Positions 46,025 through 53,876 of a DNA stretch of 64,000 bases are shown here, piece after piece; the first letter of the stretch is position 1; each line of letters opens with the position of its first letter. Below the pieces are notes generated by a model that ran no database searches, had not been told where the DNA came from, and saw only the letters and a program-made list of their open reading frames with translations. The stretch covers positions 272,279 to 336,278 of the forward strand of contig NZ_JADIKE010000034.1 of NCBI RefSeq assembly GCF_016904955.1, in the 5' to 3' direction. The stretch is from Dyella flava (GTDB lineage Bacteria > Pseudomonadota > Gammaproteobacteria > Xanthomonadales > Rhodanobacteraceae). The position numbers were made by a program, and so were the translations under genes.

Positions 46025-46789
46025 ATGGAAGTGTGGATCGGTCGACTGGGCGAACGCCACGGCCCCTATCAGGAGGAACAGGTCAAGGAATGGCTGCGCA
46101 ATGGCCAGCTCAGCCGCGAGGATCTGGGCTGGTATGACGGCCTGGCCGATTGGCAACCGCTGTCAGTGCTGTTTCCGCTGGAAAAGCCGACGCCTCCGCC
46201 TGCTCCTGACATGTATGCGCCACCTCCGCTGCAGCAACCGCAGGTCAGCGCCGGCGCCTTCGATTACGCCAGTTTCTGGCAGCGCTTTGGCGCCTGGGTG
46301 ATCGACCTGGTTGTCCTGATGATCCCGTCGATGATTGCCACCTACTTTCTTGGCGGCGTGGAGGCGTACAAACACTTTCTGGAACAGATGCAGGCTGGCG
46401 CCGACATGAGCGCAGCCCTGCGTGAATACAGCACCGCCACGGAAAGCTCACAAGTTGCGTCGCTGGTGATCACTTTCCTGTATTACTCCTTCTGCGAAGC
46501 CTCCAAATGGCAGGCGACGCCGGGCAAGCTGGCCTTGCGCCTGCGCGTGACGGATATCCACGGACAACGCCTGACGATCGGCCGCGCAGCGGCGCGCAAT
46601 ATCGTCAGGCTGTCTGCACTTATCTTCGGTTTGATCCCGGTGATCTGCTATCTCGCCATAGCCTGGACGCAACGCAAGCAAGGCCTGCACGACCTGATGG
46701 CAAGCACGCTGGTACTGAACGGCACCGCGCAACAACAGCCGCCGCAGCGAACGCAATCGAGCAGCCAGCACGGCCGCTTCGACGCCTGA
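46025..46789 (+). CDS. GYF_2 and RDD-domain membrane protein
   Basis: 254 residues. Residues 1-50 (WIGRLGERHGPYQEEQVKEWLRNG...DLGWYDGLADWQPL) form a GYF_2 domain, which binds proline-rich or signal segments. A Pro-rich linker follows. Residues from about 80 hold an RDD domain: ASFWQRFGAWVIDLVVL, then ASKWQATPGKLALRLRVTD and RKQGLHDLMASTLVL, with about four helices. RDD proteins often act as transporters or antiporters; the role here is unknown. GAGGAG precedes the ATG at 46025. A strong terminator follows. Confidence 0.85.
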   Translation: MEVWIGRLGERHGPYQEEQVKEWLRNGQLSREDLGWYDGLADWQPLSVLFPLEKPTPPPAPDMYAPPPLQQPQVSAGAFDYASFWQRFGAWVIDLVVLMIPSMIATYFLGGVEAYKHFLEQMQAGADMSAALREYSTATESSQVASLVITFLYYSFCEASKWQATPGKLALRLRVTDIHGQRLTIGRAAARNIVRLSALIFGLIPVICYLAIAWTQRKQGLHDLMASTLVLNGTAQQQPPQRTQSSSQHGRFDA

Positions 46790-46802
46790 ATCAACCACAT
46801 AC

Positions 46803-46841
46803 AGACGGCGCAACCCTTATGGTGTTGCGCCGTCTTTTTTT
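46803..46841 (+). terminator. Intrinsic terminator after the RDD gene
   Basis: AGACGGCGCAAC (46803-46814) and GTTGCGCCGTCT (46824-46835) make a perfect 12-base-pair stem with a nine-base loop, followed by a T-run to 46841. It lies 13 bases after the stop codon. It is among the strongest terminators in the window. Confidence 0.92.
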
Positions 46842-46969
46842 GTCATGCTCGAAAACGGGCGTCCTGAACATACCTTTCGGACGCCGCTTGATATGATGGC
46901 AAGCTGCAACAACCTGGTTTCATCATCACGCTTGCCGCAACACGAACGCCCAGGAATTTCTTCAGTCTC

Positions 46970-49300
46970 ATGCTCAGCATCGAACAACGCATCGCCCAGG
47001 ACATCGCCGCCAAGCCAGAACAGGTACACGCCGCAGTGGATCTGCTTGATGGCGGCGCCACCGTGCCGTTCATCGCGCGCTACCGCAAGGAAGCCACCGG
47101 TGGTCTCGACGATACGCAATTACGCCTGCTCGAAGAGCGCCTGCGCTATCTACGCGAATTGGAAGAGCGCCGCGAGGCGATCCTGGCCAGCATTACCGAA
47201 CAAGGCAAGCTGACCGATGCACTGAAAGAAGACATTCTGGGCGCCGATACCAAGGCCCGCCTCGAAGATCTTTATCTGCCTTACAAGCCCAAGCGCCGCA
47301 CCAAGGCGCAGATCGCGCGCGAAGCCGGCCTGGAACCACTCGCACTTGGCCTGCGCGAAGATCCATCACAAACACCTGAAACGTTCGCAGAATCATTCGT
47401 GGATGCCGACAAGGGCGTGCCGGATGTACGCGCCGCGTTGGATGGTGCACGTGCGATCCTGATGGAAAGCATCGCTGAAGATGCACAGCTGCTCGGCGAA
47501 TTGCGTGACTGGTTGTGGGAAAAAGGCCAGATTCGCGCCAAGGTCGTCGCGGGCAAGGAGCAGGAAGGCGCGAAGTTTCGTGACTACTTCGATCACATGG
47601 AAGCGATCGGCAAGATTCCTTCGCATCGCCTGCTTGCGCTGATGCGCGCACGCAACGAAGGCGTGATCGAACTGGAACTTGCGCCTGCCGTCGAGGCCGA
47701 GCAAGGCCATCTTGAAGGCGAAGGCCGCGTGGCGGCGCATACCGGCATTATCGATCGCGGTCGCGCGGCCGATGCGTGGCTGCGCGAAACGGTGCGCCTC
47801 ACCTGGCGCGTAAAGCTGCATTTGCATCTCACTCTGGATCTGTTCGGTCGCGTGCGCGAGGGTGCGGAAGATGAAGCGATTCGCGTGTTCGGCGACAACC
47901 TCAAGGATCTGATGCTCGCAGCCCCGGCCGGCGCCAGGACGGTGATGGGTCTGGATCCGGGCATTCGTACCGGCGTGAAGGTCGCGGTGGTGGATGCAAC
48001 CGGCAAGCTGCTCGCGACGGATACCGTTTACCCGCATGAACCACGCAATCAATGGGATCAGTCGCTCGCTCGTCTTGCCGTGCTAAGCAAGCAACATGGC
48101 GTGAACCTGATCGCGATCGGCAATGGCACGGCCTCGCGCGAAACCGACAAGCTCGCTGGCGAGTTGATCAAGAAACATGCGGATTTGAAGCTCTCCAAGA
48201 TCGTGGTGAGCGAAGCCGGTGCCTCGGTGTATTCCGCTTCTGAAACGGCCGCCAAGGAATTTCCCGATCTGGACGTCAGCTTGCGCGGCGCCGTCTCGAT
48301 CGCGCGCCGTTTGCAAGACCCGCTCGCTGAGCTGGTGAAAATCGAACCGAAAGCGATCGGCGTGGGCCAGTACCAGCACGACGTGAATCAGGTGAAGCTG
48401 GCACGCGCCCTGGACGCCAAGGTGGAAGACTGTGTCAATGCCGTTGGCGTCGATGTGAACACCGCTTCCGCTGCCCTGCTTTCACGCGTTGCCGGTCTTT
48501 CCGCGAGCGTGGCTGAGAATGTGGTGAAGCACCGTGACGCCAACGGCCCGTTCCTCAATCGCAAGGCATTGCTGAAAGTCCCGCGCCTGGGCGACAAGGC
48601 GTTCGAGCAGTGCGCAGGCTTTTTGCGCATTCCCAGTGGCGACAATCCGCTGGATGCCAGCTCGGTGCATCCGGAAGCCTATCCGGTGGTCGAGCGCATC
48701 ATTGCGCAGTGTGGCCGCGAAGTGAAAAGCGTCATCGGTGACATCACCTTCCTGCGCGGCCTGAAGCCCGAGCAGTACACGGATGAACGCTTTGGCGTGC
48801 CAACCGTGCGCGACATTCTCAAAGAACTGGAAAAGCCCGGCCGCGATCCCCGCCCGGAATTCGTTGCACCGAGTTTTGCCGAGGGTGTGGAAGATCTGAA
48901 GGATCTCAAGCCCGGCATGATTCTCGAAGGCCGCGTCACCAACGTGGCGGCGTTCGGCGCGTTCGTCGATATCGGCGTGCACCAGGACGGTCTCGTGCAT
49001 GTCTCCGCGCTGTCGCACACCTTTGTGAAAGATCCGCGTGATGCGGTGAAAGCCGGCGACATCGTCAAAGTGAAGGTGATGGAAGTGGACATTCCGCGCC
49101 AGCGCATCGGCCTGTCCATGCGCCTGGATGACGAACTTGGCCAGGTTCGCGGGGCACGCCCTGCCGGCGGTAACGAGAGCCGCGGTGGCTCGCGCGACAA
49201 CCGCGGCCCACGGCCGGGCTCCGCGACGCCTTCCAAGCCGGCCGCAGCACCGGCCAATAGCGCGTTCGCCGACGCCCTCAGCCGCGCCCTTAAGCGCTGA
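46970..49300 (+). CDS. tex: Tex-family RNA-binding protein with S1 domain
   Basis: 776 residues. Opens with [45 protein letters not shown], the Tex signature. A YqgF-like nuclease-fold domain ([18 protein letters not shown], near residue 325), helix-hairpin-helix repeats (about 500-560) and a C-terminal S1 domain ([24 protein letters not shown], near 650-675) follow. Tex binds nucleic acid and affects transcription and, in some species, virulence. The tail after the S1 domain is Gly/Arg/Pro-rich and flexible. A hairpin follows its stop. Confidence 0.96.
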   Translation: MLSIEQRIAQDIAAKPEQVHAAVDLLDGGATVPFIARYRKEATGGLDDTQLRLLEERLRYLRELEERREAILASITEQGKLTDALKEDILGADTKARLEDLYLPYKPKRRTKAQIAREAGLEPLALGLREDPSQTPETFAESFVDADKGVPDVRAALDGARAILMESIAEDAQLLGELRDWLWEKGQIRAKVVAGKEQEGAKFRDYFDHMEAIGKIPSHRLLALMRARNEGVIELELAPAVEAEQGHLEGEGRVAAHTGIIDRGRAADAWLRETVRLTWRVKLHLHLTLDLFGRVREGAEDEAIRVFGDNLKDLMLAAPAGARTVMGLDPGIRTGVKVAVVDATGKLLATDTVYPHEPRNQWDQSLARLAVLSKQHGVNLIAIGNGTASRETDKLAGELIKKHADLKLSKIVVSEAGASVYSASETAAKEFPDLDVSLRGAVSIARRLQDPLAELVKIEPKAIGVGQYQHDVNQVKLARALDAKVEDCVNAVGVDVNTASAALLSRVAGLSASVAENVVKHRDANGPFLNRKALLKVPRLGDKAFEQCAGFLRIPSGDNPLDASSVHPEAYPVVERIIAQCGREVKSVIGDITFLRGLKPEQYTDERFGVPTVRDILKELEKPGRDPRPEFVAPSFAEGVEDLKDLKPGMILEGRVTNVAAFGAFVDIGVHQDGLVHVSALSHTFVKDPRDAVKAGDIVKVKVMEVDIPRQRIGLSMRLDDELGQVRGARPAGGNESRGGSRDNRGPRPGSATPSKPAAAPANSAFADALSRALKR

Positions 49301-49309
49301 CTCCAGTCG

Positions 49310-49333
49310 GATCAGGCACTTCGGTGTCTGATC
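49310..49333 (+). terminator. Hairpin with TTCG loop after tex
   Basis: A ten-base stem (49310-49319 with 49324-49333, one G-T pair) closes on a TTCG tetraloop nine bases after the tex stop. There is no long T-run, so termination would be modest. A second hairpin, GCGCCGC/GCGGCGC at 49388-49407, follows. Confidence 0.5.
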
Positions 49334-49447
49334 TGTCAGCCGAAATCCCCCGGAAAGCGCCAGCGCATTTCCCCAGCTACCTGCGAAGCGCCGCTTACTT
49401 GCGGCGCAGCATGCGCGCACGTATGGCATGCATTAACGTAACATCAC

Positions 49448-49453
49448 TATAAC
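49448..49453 (+). promoter_or_regulatory. Possible -10 of the autotransporter gene
   Basis: TATAAC, five of six matches, lies 20 bases before the ATG at 49474, with AGGAG at 49461-49465 as the ribosome site. No clear -35 box is found 16-18 bases upstream. Weak evidence on its own. Confidence 0.35.
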
Positions 49454-49473
49454 AATCGCAGGAGCACCGCCCC

Positions 49474-51324
49474 ATGTTTCACCCGCGCAAGATTGCCGGC
49501 GCCGTTGCGCTGGCCCTTGGTCTCGTAGGCGCTGCCCAGGCTACGGGTAATCCGAACCCCACCTTCAACAACGTCATCGCGTTCGGCGACAGCTTGAGCG
49601 ATGCAGGCAATCTCTCGTTGTACGAAGTGCCGAGCTTCCAGCCTCCGCAAAAGTTCACCACCAACCCCGGCAACATCACCGTGCAGAACATTGCCGCCGC
49701 GCTGGGTCACGCGCTGACCGCATCGCTCGCGGGCGGCAATGACTATGCCTGGGGTGGGGCCGGCATCTTCAACAATTCGCCGGGTACTCCGGCTGGTGTT
49801 CCAACCATCACCGATCAGGTCGACACCTATCTGGCCAGCCATCCCACGCTCAACAGCCATGCGCTGTACACGATGTGGGGCGGCGCAAACGACATTTTCT
49901 ACGCGACCACCACGCCCGCGACTGCGCAGACCCAGATCGTCGCCGCCGCGCAGCAGGAAGTGAAATTGCTGGGTGAAATGCAGGCCGCGGGAGCGAAGAA
50001 CATCCTGGTGTTCAATCTGCCCAACATCGGCCTGACGCCGGAAGCCCAGGAAGCAGGCGCGTCCGCCGCTTCTTCGCTGACCACGCTCAGCGTGATCTAC
50101 AACGGCCAGCTCAATGCCGGCATCGGCAAGCTCGGCATGGGCATCATTCCGGTGAACGCCTTCGCGTTGCTCAGCCAGGTGATCGCCAGCCCGGGACGCT
50201 ACGGTTTCACCAATGTCACGACACCTGCGTGTGGCGTCGGCTCCGATTCCGTGCTGTGCGGCCCGCAAGGCTCCGGCTTGCCGTACACCTATGCGTCGGG
50301 CACTAATAACACCTATCTGTTCGCCGATGGCGTACATCCCACCACCGGTGCGGACAAGATGCTGGCGCAGGTAGTGCTGTCGGAGCTGGCCGCGCCACAG
50401 CAGATCTCGCTGCTGCAGGAAGCCCCGCTCGCCGCCGTTACCACCCAGACCGCCGCCGTGCGTCAACAGATGATGGCCGACAACTTCGGCAGCCCGACGC
50501 GTGCCTTTGCCAGCATCAACTATTCAAACCAGCAGTTTGACCAGAGCGCCGGTGCGCCCAAGACCACCAGCAACAATGTCGACCTGACCGTCGGCGTCGA
50601 TGTGCACGCCAACGATTACATTTCGGCAGGTGCGGCGCTGGGCGTCGGCGAACACTATGCGGATGTCAGCGGCGGTGGCGGCTACGATCTGCAGGCGATC
50701 ACCGGCCTTGGCTATCTGACCTGGCACGACGCGGGCGCGTATGCCGGCGTCTACGGTGACTTCGGTCAGGCCAGCTACACCAACATCAACCGCGTATTCA
50801 TGGTGGGCGATGACCGCACCCATGAAGCCGGCAAGACCGATGGCTCCTACCTGGGCCTGGGCCTGCACGGTGGCTACTGGTTCGATGTCGGCAGCTTCAA
50901 GACCGGCCCATTTGCGAACGTCGAATACCAGAACATTCGCATCGATGGCTACAGCGAAAGCGGCAACGACGCGACCGCCATGTGGTTCGGACGCCAGGAA
51001 CGCAACGCGTTGATCAGCACTGCCGGCTGGCGCCTGCAGGGACACTGGCAGTACAACTCGATGGATCTGTCGCCGTATGTCGAGCTCGGCTGGAATCACG
51101 ACAGCCGCGCCAGCACCGACATGGTCACCGCCGGCCTCAACAGCTTGAACGGCAGCTTCGAAATGGCCGGCTTTACGCCGGAGAAAAACTGGGGCGAGGG
51201 CGATATCGGCCTGATGGCGCAGTTCACGTCGAACCTGTCCGGCTGGATTGCCTACAACGGCCACTTCAGCGATGACGCCCAGCGTTACAACGCGATCAAC
51301 CTCGGCGTGAAATTCGGCTTCTGA
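49474..51324 (+). CDS. estA: GDSL-type autotransporter esterase (EstA-like)
   Basis: 616 residues. A signal peptide (cleavage after AQA, about 22) precedes a GDSL/SGNH hydrolase: FGDSLSDAGN (Ser 40), GGAND (near 137) and DGVHPT (near 285) hold the catalytic and oxyanion residues. From about 345 an autotransporter beta-barrel follows, ending in GVKFGF, with the terminal Phe typical of outer-membrane insertion. The esterase is thus displayed on the cell surface. Related proteins act on short acyl esters and affect motility or rhamnolipids in Pseudomonas. Flanked by a bidirectional terminator. Confidence 0.93.
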   Translation: MFHPRKIAGAVALALGLVGAAQATGNPNPTFNNVIAFGDSLSDAGNLSLYEVPSFQPPQKFTTNPGNITVQNIAAALGHALTASLAGGNDYAWGGAGIFNNSPGTPAGVPTITDQVDTYLASHPTLNSHALYTMWGGANDIFYATTTPATAQTQIVAAAQQEVKLLGEMQAAGAKNILVFNLPNIGLTPEAQEAGASAASSLTTLSVIYNGQLNAGIGKLGMGIIPVNAFALLSQVIASPGRYGFTNVTTPACGVGSDSVLCGPQGSGLPYTYASGTNNTYLFADGVHPTTGADKMLAQVVLSELAAPQQISLLQEAPLAAVTTQTAAVRQQMMADNFGSPTRAFASINYSNQQFDQSAGAPKTTSNNVDLTVGVDVHANDYISAGAALGVGEHYADVSGGGGYDLQAITGLGYLTWHDAGAYAGVYGDFGQASYTNINRVFMVGDDRTHEAGKTDGSYLGLGLHGGYWFDVGSFKTGPFANVEYQNIRIDGYSESGNDATAMWFGRQERNALISTAGWRLQGHWQYNSMDLSPYVELGWNHDSRASTDMVTAGLNSLNGSFEMAGFTPEKNWGEGDIGLMAQFTSNLSGWIAYNGHFSDDAQRYNAINLGVKFGF

Positions 51325-51342
51325 GCCGGCTTCACGGATAAC

Positions 51343-51375
51343 AAAAAAGCCGTCCGCAATGCGGACGGCTTTTTT
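51343..51375. terminator. Bidirectional intrinsic terminator
   Basis: GCCGTCCGC-AAT-GCGGACGGC (51349-51369) is flanked by AAAAAA on the left and TTTTTTT on the right, giving T-runs in both directions. It separates the convergent estA and lipoprotein genes. Confidence 0.92.
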
Positions 51376-51412
51376 TATATGCAGCTTCGCTTACAGCGAG
51401 CATCCTTCCGGC

Positions 51413-52276
51413 TTACTTGCCCTTACCGCCAGTGGCCAGACCGAGGATCTCTTTGGATTGCTGCTGCAGGCTCGCGGCATCGCTGTCACTCAGCGTATCG
51501 GTGCTACCGTTGGCTTCGTGGGTCTTCAGCACCAGCGAGCCATCGTCACCCCAACCGGCGGTATCCACCGACGTTGGCTTGGCGGCCTGATTGGCCTTCT
51601 TCTGCTGTTCCACCACCCACGGCTTGCCATCCTTGTAAGCGTAGTCGGTCTTGGTAAAGCCCTTGTCGCCGTAGTCGACCAGCTCACGAATGAACTTCAC
51701 TTCGGTGCCGTCACGGAACACCTGCCAGGAGCGCGAGACATTCGGCTCAAGCTTGGTGCCGCTGGAAACCTTCAGGCCACCGATTTGCTTCTGCAAAGTC
51801 TGGAAAGCAGCGAGCTGCTTTTCACCCGGGGTCTGCTCCGGAGCCAGTTCAATCGCAACGTTCGACGTTGGATGACCTTGCGTCAGCACCGGTGCCTGGA
51901 TCGGCATGTTGTAGTGGCGATCACCATCGGTCAGCTGAGCCTGCACGATGTAGAGATCGTTGGTTGCAACATTCGCGGGATTGAAGTCGAGCTCGAACTG
52001 CAGCGGGAAGGTTGTGGCCGGCGCGATGGTCTTGGTCGCCAGCGGCGCGGAGCCTTGTGCGGTCAAGTCGACCAGGCTGATCACAAGCTGGTCCTGGGCC
52101 GACGGCTTGATATCGCCGCGTAGAGTGATAGTGCCCGAAACACTTGTGGCGGCGGCAGACGCCTTGGCCGCCTGTCCATCATCCGCGCCAGCCGAAGACG
52201 ACGGGCTGGAGGAATTACTGCAGCCGGCCAGTGCAACCGCTGCCACTGTCATCAGCGACCAAACAACGCTGCGCAT
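51413..52276 (-). CDS. YbaY-like lipoprotein
   Basis: 287 residues. A lipobox LAGC (Cys at 18) ends a short signal peptide. A Ser/Ala-rich linker follows, then a domain with VSGTITLRGDIKPSAQDQLVISLVDLTAQG and FELDFNPANVATNDLYIVQAQL, matching the YbaY/YscW-type beta-sandwich. The C-terminal half is charged and not recognised. It is probably anchored in the outer membrane, as residue 2 is Ser. Function unknown. Confidence 0.75.
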   Translation of the reverse strand: MRSVVWSLMTVAAVALAGCSNSSSPSSSAGADDGQAAKASAAATSVSGTITLRGDIKPSAQDQLVISLVDLTAQGSAPLATKTIAPATTFPLQFELDFNPANVATNDLYIVQAQLTDGDRHYNMPIQAPVLTQGHPTSNVAIELAPEQTPGEKQLAAFQTLQKQIGGLKVSSGTKLEPNVSRSWQVFRDGTEVKFIRELVDYGDKGFTKTDYAYKDGKPWVVEQQKKANQAAKPTSVDTAGWGDDGSLVLKTHEANGSTDTLSDSDAASLQQQSKEILGLATGGKGK

Positions 52277-52893
52277 GGGATTGAAACCTCAGGTGTGGAT
52301 CGAATCGAACGACATGCCTGCATACGCACACGCAGCGGACATTCGCGGGGGAGCCTCAGAGAATAGCCCAAACTTGGAACGTGTAAAAGTCAACAGTGCG
52401 AGCCTTCCATTCGCATACGTATGTATTCATTGGGTTTAGTACCAGGCGGAGCCGTGGCTACGTTCCTCAGATTCGACCTCAGGCAAAGCTGCCTCTGCTT
52501 ACTTACGGAGAGAAAGGGATTTCCTTCGAATAAAGTCGTCCATCCCTTCTTGAGCAAACAGGCTCCGCCCGGAGAACCTAGTCCCCGCTGGCGTGCCGTG
52601 GGTGTACCGGCCCGGCGCCGGTCTGTCTTTCGGCCCGTTAGATCTGTTGAGGCCTGGCGTAAACGCCGCCCCGCAGTTTCTTGCCCCATCCAACGGCCTA
52701 CATGTCAACCCAGGGAACCCTGACGCGTTTATGCGGGCAAGGAAGGCTTGACGTTTCGTGATTCGTAATTTTATGCGAATTGATTCAGGAATTTGCGCCA
52801 AAACCCTTCTATAACACTTGCTACACAGGTACATGCAAGGCGCTCCAGTAAGAATCTGCCGGTAGGCGCCCCTGATTACTGCGGAAATTTGCG
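52277..52893. other. 617-base stretch with hairpins, no supported gene
   Basis: Two overlapping minus-strand ORFs (52499-52936 and 52390-52689) have no ribosome site and look spurious. The DNA is rich in inverted repeats: CCNGGCGGAGCC at 52442-52453 with its complement at 52561-52572, AAGGGAT/ATCCCTT at 52513-52548, GAGGCA/TGCCTGA around 52475-52490, and GGCG-TTTA-CGCC near 52650-52661. It could be an untranslated structured RNA or a decayed dispersed repeat. Promoters for both flanking genes must also lie here. Confidence 0.35.
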
Positions 52894-53484
52894 ATGAATC
52901 TGCCTCCCAATACCCACCTCGAATCCACCACGACATTTGCCGATCGCATCAAGGTGCTTATCCAGCGCGTTGGCAGCGTTACGGAAATCGCACGTATGTG
53001 CGGCTTTTCGGAGGGTGTCGTGCGAAGCTGGCGGGATGGCAACACCGATCCTTCGCGCGCACGTTGCGTCACGCTGGCGCGCACGCTGGGTATTTCCCTG
53101 GTGTGGTTGGTTGCTGGCGAAGGTTCCATGCAAATCGATCCGAATGCCTTGGTGCCGGATGACAACGCCGCCAATAGCGCTGAAACCGCTTCGGCCGCCC
53201 AACGGCATCGCGCCAAGCTGCGTGTGGCAGCTGACACGCTGGAAACCAGTGGTTCGGCGGTGGACGCGCAGCGGCTCAACACGGCCCTGCATATCCTGCA
53301 ATCCGAATTGGATCTCGCCGAAAGCAGCCTGACTCTGGCGGAGAATTCCGACATGCTGGCCGAGCTGTATGACATCCTGGGCCCGGGTGGCAATGACGTC
53401 GATGCGACGGCGATGGTGGCGTTCAATCATCGGCTTGCCGAGCGCCTGAAGAACAATCGCACATCCAACCGCGTGCCGGCCTGA
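52894..53484 (+). CDS. XRE-type transcriptional regulator, repressor-like
   Basis: 196 residues. Residues 13-70 (FADRIKVLIQRVGSVTEIARMCGFSEGVVRSWRDGNTDPSRARCVTLARTLGISLVWLVAGEG) form a Cro/CI-like helix-turn-helix with the usual WLVxGEG end. The rest is predicted helical (AAQRHRAKLRVAADTLETSG and LQSELDLAESSLTLAENSDM), without the S24 peptidase of LexA or CI. So it is not an autocleaving repressor. Target unknown; it may act on the TonB receptor or on itself. A terminator follows. Confidence 0.8.
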   Translation: MNLPPNTHLESTTTFADRIKVLIQRVGSVTEIARMCGFSEGVVRSWRDGNTDPSRARCVTLARTLGISLVWLVAGEGSMQIDPNALVPDDNAANSAETASAAQRHRAKLRVAADTLETSGSAVDAQRLNTALHILQSELDLAESSLTLAENSDMLAELYDILGPGGNDVDATAMVAFNHRLAERLKNNRTSNRVPA

Positions 53485-53503
53485 AACACTTTCCGATGAC
53501 ATG

Positions 53504-53531
53504 AAAACGGCGACCGCAGGTCGCCGTTTTT
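53504..53531 (+). terminator. Intrinsic terminator after the XRE gene
   Basis: AAAACGGCGACC and GGTCGCCGTTTT (53504-53515, 53519-53530) pair over 12 bases with a three-base loop, followed by further T. The remaining 340 or so bases up to the TonB receptor start are AT-rich around 53670-53720 and likely carry its promoter; no clear box pair was found. Confidence 0.9.
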
Positions 53532-53876
53532 GTTTGCGTGCCTGAAAAGCAACTCGGTGCAGAACCTCCAGTCACCGCCTTGTAGGCGCGGGCACTGGAT
53601 CCAGGCAGCAGCTCAACGAGCCAAAGCGCCGTAAGTTATTGCTTTACATGGCCCTGCCAGCAATATCTTACGCAATACTGTCGCAAACCTTACATAAAAT
53701 CTTGCGTTTTCGTACGAACTTGCCCTAACGTGGAAATCACATCGCCCCGCTCGGAGCGGCAGGCGGTGCAGGGGCACGCCCACACAAGACCGCTCATGCG
53801 TGGGGGCCATTTCCATAGTTTCGGGTTGCCCAGCGAGGGAGAAGCAACGGCTGGCAGCTCGTTTGGAGGGAGTTTG

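Noticed and set aside
52499..52936. 145-codon minus-strand ORF
   Set aside because: No ribosome site, Arg-rich product, overlaps the XRE gene start region and many inverted repeats; better seen as non-coding.
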